NCBI RefSeq assembly: GCF_021654575.1
Contig: NZ_AP024488.1
Location: 2,356,001-2,420,000 of the forward strand
Direction: 5' to 3'
Source of the DNA: Desulfoluna limicola
GTDB lineage: Bacteria > Desulfobacterota > Desulfobacteria > Desulfobacterales > Desulfolunaceae
Length of the DNA stretch: 64,000 nt
This document shows positions 61,617-64,000 of this stretch, piece after piece. The position numbers were made by a program, and so were the translations under genes. Each line of letters starts with the position of its first letter. Position 1 is the first letter of the stretch. The notes under the pieces were generated by a model. It was not told the origin of the DNA. It did no database searches and was given only the letters and a program-made list of their open reading frames with translations.

Positions 61617-62241
61617 AACCTTCCCTGGTTAATCAACGGTATGCAATACCTGCACCCATGACCACGGCCCGACGCATCCATGCGTCAAGGTTGTTCCGAC
61701 CCCATGCTGCAGATTTCTTTCCACCGGTTCATCAACGGGATGAACCCGGTACAACACTTCTTATATCGTCGTTTTTTTAAAAAACTGAAGCCGTCAAATA
61801 AAAAAGGCGCCTTTCCCATGGAAAAAGACGCCTTAAAAAGTATGCCTGTCGAGGGCAGTGGGTCATCCCCTGCACCCCATTATGCGACCGTCAGGATAAC
61901 GCCACTGCCGTCATCCAGCCCCAAGGGTGCTTCGTGGCTTTGCACGTACCACACGCCATAAGCAGGTTCCTTGCAGATGGATATCGCGCCACCACCGTGG
62001 GGTGCATTTTGTGCACCATGCCCCAAGGTTTTCACTTACCCGAGAAATCAGGGAGGCCCAACGCTAACCCGGATAATTCACGAGTTGAGTGCATCCATAG
62101 TCAAGGCATCAGAGCTGCAGATGTCGTGGTTTGCCTCAATGCTCTGATAACGCGGAAGATGGGTGCACTCGGCTCACCCGAAGGGTGAGAAAATCGAGCA
62201 GGAAACCGTAACGTACATTTTGTGTTTTTAAAATATCCGGG
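61617..62241. other. intergenic with terminator and MITE-like copy
   Basis: Contains the terminator at 61799 and most of the 175-bp element. GTGCTTCGTGGCTTTGC-type sequence around 61930-62030 shows no gene. Confidence 0.5.
61799..61834 (-). terminator. probable rho-independent terminator
   Basis: On the minus strand AAGGCGTCTTT, loop, AAAGGCGCCTT then TTTTATTT; one G-U pair. Possibly the end of the bacterioferritin transcript 400 bp upstream. Confidence 0.6.
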
Positions 62242-62245
62242 CTAA
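62064..62245 (+). repeat. 175-bp MITE-like family, copy C
   Basis: The most complete copy: CTAACCCGGATAATTCACGA at the left and AAAATATCCGGGCTAA at the right. Its last bases form the stop codon of the bacterioferritin gene (CTA, minus strand). Confidence 0.85.
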
Positions 62246-62790
62246 GCCGGAGCGCCCCCGGATTTACGAGCCACAAACCCCTGAGTATTCAAGCCCGTTG
62301 CTGATGGGGTGCCCGCTTTTTGTGCCAGGTAGGCTGCCCCCAGCTTCTTGATATGCCCATTCACATTGTCGAAATAATTAAAGTGGGCTTGCTCGTCATC
62401 GATAATGTCGTCAAAAAGCTTGGCGCTGATGCTGTCTCCGCAATCGTGGCACTCTGTAAGAAACTCATTGTACGAAGCGATCCCCTCGTCTTCCAGTTCG
62501 GTATCAAAGGCGAATATCACATCCATATCCTGCCCTGACTCCACTGAATTTGCGGCAAGGGTTGTGGGGTCGCCGCCCAGTTCCTTGATGCGCTCGGCAA
62601 ACATCTCGGCATGGCGCATCTCGTCAATGGCGATGAGTTTCATCTGGGCTGCCAGTTCTCCGAAATCCATGTCATCCAGGCTGTAGTGCTGATTCATGTA
62701 CTGTCCGATGGCGTGCAGCTCCATGGCCCTGGCTTTGTTCAACACCTCAATCACCCTCGACTTTCTCTCTTCCCTTGCTGATCGTGTCAT
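62242..62790 (-). CDS. bfr: bacterioferritin
   Basis: 182 residues with AAAGGGG ahead. Four-helix ferritin with ferroxidase ligands in ARAMELHAIGQYMNQHY, AIDEMRHAEMFAERI, DTELEDEGIASYNEF and DDEQAHFNYF. The Met in DEMRHAE corresponds to the heme-ligating Met of classical bacterioferritin, so heme binding is likely. It stores iron as ferric mineral in the cytoplasm and limits oxidative damage. The C-terminus is about 20 residues longer than in the Escherichia coli protein (ATGLNTQGFVARKSGG), and its stop lies in a MITE-like element. It may therefore have been extended. Confidence 0.92.
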   Translation of the reverse strand: MTRSAREERKSRVIEVLNKARAMELHAIGQYMNQHYSLDDMDFGELAAQMKLIAIDEMRHAEMFAERIKELGGDPTTLAANSVESGQDMDVIFAFDTELEDEGIASYNEFLTECHDCGDSISAKLFDDIIDDEQAHFNYFDNVNGHIKKLGAAYLAQKAGTPSATGLNTQGFVARKSGGAPA

Positions 62791-63162
62791 GTGTCTGCCC
62801 CTTTGTTGGTGGGTTGTGTGCTGTATGGCCTTTCAATCAAAGCAAGACGCAGTGCGCGTCGACTTTTTCAGGTTGCAGCGCCTGGAGAGCACCGGCACGT
62901 TGATCGTGTGCTCAACCAGTCCGGTCTCCAGTGGGTAGATCGACAACAGGTCTGATTGTTGCTGAGGTATCTTATGTAAGGCGGGTGGGGCGGCTTCAAA
63001 AAGCCCCTGAATTTATTTATTCACCTTAACACAATAAAAACCTTACCGTTTCAAGTCAAGCCCGGCTGTGATATGCAAAGGGCCCAACGATTCGAACCAC
63101 CCGAAAAAAACAGCCGGAAAGGCTGATGTAATCGGGATTTCCCACATAGAGGTGTTCAAACC
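62791..63162. other. divergent intergenic region
   Basis: Between bacterioferritin and the M20 peptidase, which are divergent. I see no repeat or small gene. GGTTCGAATCGTT near 63080 looks like a tRNA loop but the arms do not pair. Confidence 0.5.
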
Positions 63163-64000
63163 ATGGCATGCCTTGTTTCAAAAAACAGAGAGCTTTTTTT
63201 CTCCCACCTTCGCAACCTGGCTGCCCTCCCCTCGGTATTTACCCGGCCGGACGATGTGGCCAAAGCCATGGCATACTGCCGGAAAACCTTGGAAGCCCAT
63301 CTTTCCGGTTACGCCATTCATGAAGACGAGGGAAAGAATCTGCTGGCCGTGCCCCACGCCATCGACAGAAAAAAGCCCCTACTCTACTTAAGCGCCCACG
63401 TGGATACCGTGGATGCTGATGCCCAGGAGTGGGACGCCCCGTACTCTCCCTTTGTCCCGTATGAAAACGGCCATGAGCTGGTGGGGCGAGGTGTCAGCGA
63501 CTGCAAAGCAGGGGTGGCCTTTGAGCTCTTTCTGGCTGAGCTTGCCGGGGAGAACAAGCTTGAACTTGAAAACATCATCTTTACGTTCACGTTCAAAGAG
63601 GAGGGGGCCGGCCACAAAAGCGCCGTGCACATGGGGCGTGCCCTCGGCCAAACCCTTCCTGTCAGCGAGGTGGAGACCCTGCTTCTTGTCCTGGAGAACA
63701 CGGTGACCACAGGCGCATCGCCTTCCCTGGGAGTCTACACGGCAGAAAAAGGCAATTTCGTCATCGAGATTCAAGGGAACCTCCCCGAGATACAGCGCAC
63801 CCTCACACAGCTGCCGGCCTGGAACCCCATCTGCATTCGCCCGGCAAGCGAGCCGGACAGCTGGGGTCACGTTGTCACTCAGAAAGGGGGGCACGCATGC
63901 TCCATCCCCCGAGAAAAAAACCGCCTCACCGCGGTGATCCTTTCGGCCAGCGAAACCGATGTCCTCTCTGCCGGAGAGCCCGACAGCTTTGGCGTCATTC
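63163..64000 (+). CDS. M20-family metallopeptidase, cut by window edge
   Basis: First 279 residues visible, starting MACLVSKNRELFFSHLRNLA, with GAGG nine bases ahead. Dinuclear zinc site of the M20/ArgE/DapE family: LYLSAHVDTVD (His and Asp), GRGVSDCKAGVAFEL (bridging Asp), FTFKEEGAGHKSA (general base Glu and metal Glu). A lid-domain His is expected in WGHVVTQKGGHACSIP. Members remove acyl or amino-acid groups (acetylornithine, succinyl-diaminopimelate, peptides). The substrate cannot be told from this part. Confidence 0.9.
   Translation, partial: MACLVSKNRELFFSHLRNLAALPSVFTRPDDVAKAMAYCRKTLEAHLSGYAIHEDEGKNLLAVPHAIDRKKPLLYLSAHVDTVDADAQEWDAPYSPFVPYENGHELVGRGVSDCKAGVAFELFLAELAGENKLELENIIFTFTFKEEGAGHKSAVHMGRALGQTLPVSEVETLLLVLENTVTTGASPSLGVYTAEKGNFVIEIQGNLPEIQRTLTQLPAWNPICIRPASEPDSWGHVVTQKGGHACSIPREKNRLTAVILSASETDVLSAGEPDSFGVI

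Noticed and set aside
63075..63105. GGTTCGAATCG resembling a tRNA T-loop
   Set aside because: The five-base arms on either side do not pair and no acceptor or anticodon arm fits.

Overview
The window reads as a GC-rich chromosomal stretch of an anaerobic bacterium, most likely a marine sulfate-reducing Desulfobacterota (Desulfobacteraceae/Desulfoluna-like). This placement is inferred from gene content and no marker gene was searched. Supporting genes are a complete propionate/methylmalonyl-CoA module, a four-subunit-type 2-oxoacid:ferredoxin oxidoreductase next to an amino-acid dehydrogenase, a glycyl radical enzyme, bacterioferritin, an alkyl-DHAP-synthase-like ether-lipid gene set, and SBP-linked sensor kinases. 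Most genes lie on the minus strand. I saw no rRNA, tRNA, CRISPR array, integrase or transposase gene.

Layout. 1-11 kb: a periplasmic solute-binding sensor with a hybrid histidine kinase, NADP-type glutamate dehydrogenase, a dihydroorotate-dehydrogenase-like protein, a second hybrid kinase with the binding domain fused on, and a PAS-HD-GYP phosphodiesterase. 11.5-16.7 kb: 2-oxoacid:ferredoxin oxidoreductase (beta, alpha, gamma-delta fusion) plus a Glu/Leu/Phe/Val-type dehydrogenase, which together would deaminate and oxidise amino acids. 17.5-20.8 kb: a DUF2141-MipA/OmpV outer-membrane fusion, a lipoprotein, an acetyltransferase and a tiny ORF. 21-24 kb: a large glycyl radical enzyme with an extra N-terminal SCP2-like lipid-binding domain. 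25-31 kb: a lipase-like hydrolase with a DUF3592 membrane protein, a DUF1846 protein, a nitronate-monooxygenase-family protein and a BON lipoprotein. 31.6-34.5 kb: a TSCPD protein and an isolated contractile tail tube plus sheath pair. 35-40.5 kb: an RluA-type pseudouridine synthase, an exported endonuclease/phosphatase and a membrane-anchored protein-kinase-like protein. 41-47.3 kb: FadR-type regulator and GlpD, divergent from an FGGY kinase and an alkyl-DHAP-synthase-like oxidase. 48-49.5 kb: an OmpA protein. 50.3-54.8 kb: an AT-rich island with three related membrane proteins of unknown function, a 34-residue lipoprotein and a small two-TM protein. 56-60 kb: MeaB, methylmalonyl-CoA mutase and epimerase. 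60.8-64 kb: a second OmpA protein, bacterioferritin and the start of an M20 peptidase.

The non-coding DNA is unusual. Almost every long gap carries copies of short structured repeats. One modular family shares the end GCCTCCGGCGGC and contains a hairpin whose stem sequence varies with compensatory changes. Some members are about 200-240 bp MITE-like units with outer inverted ends GTAACTATTCAGC. Two further MITE-like families (about 175 bp and about 100 bp, three copies each) share TTAACCCGG ends. A third is a tandem pair of about 140 bp units. The repeats sit inside apparent operons and supply stop codons or C-terminal residues to several genes.

The best candidates for something undescribed are the three-paralogue membrane-protein island at 50.3-54.8 kb, the SCP2-glycyl-radical-enzyme fusion at 21-24 kb, the membrane kinase-like protein at 38-40.5 kb, and the covarying-stem repeat family.
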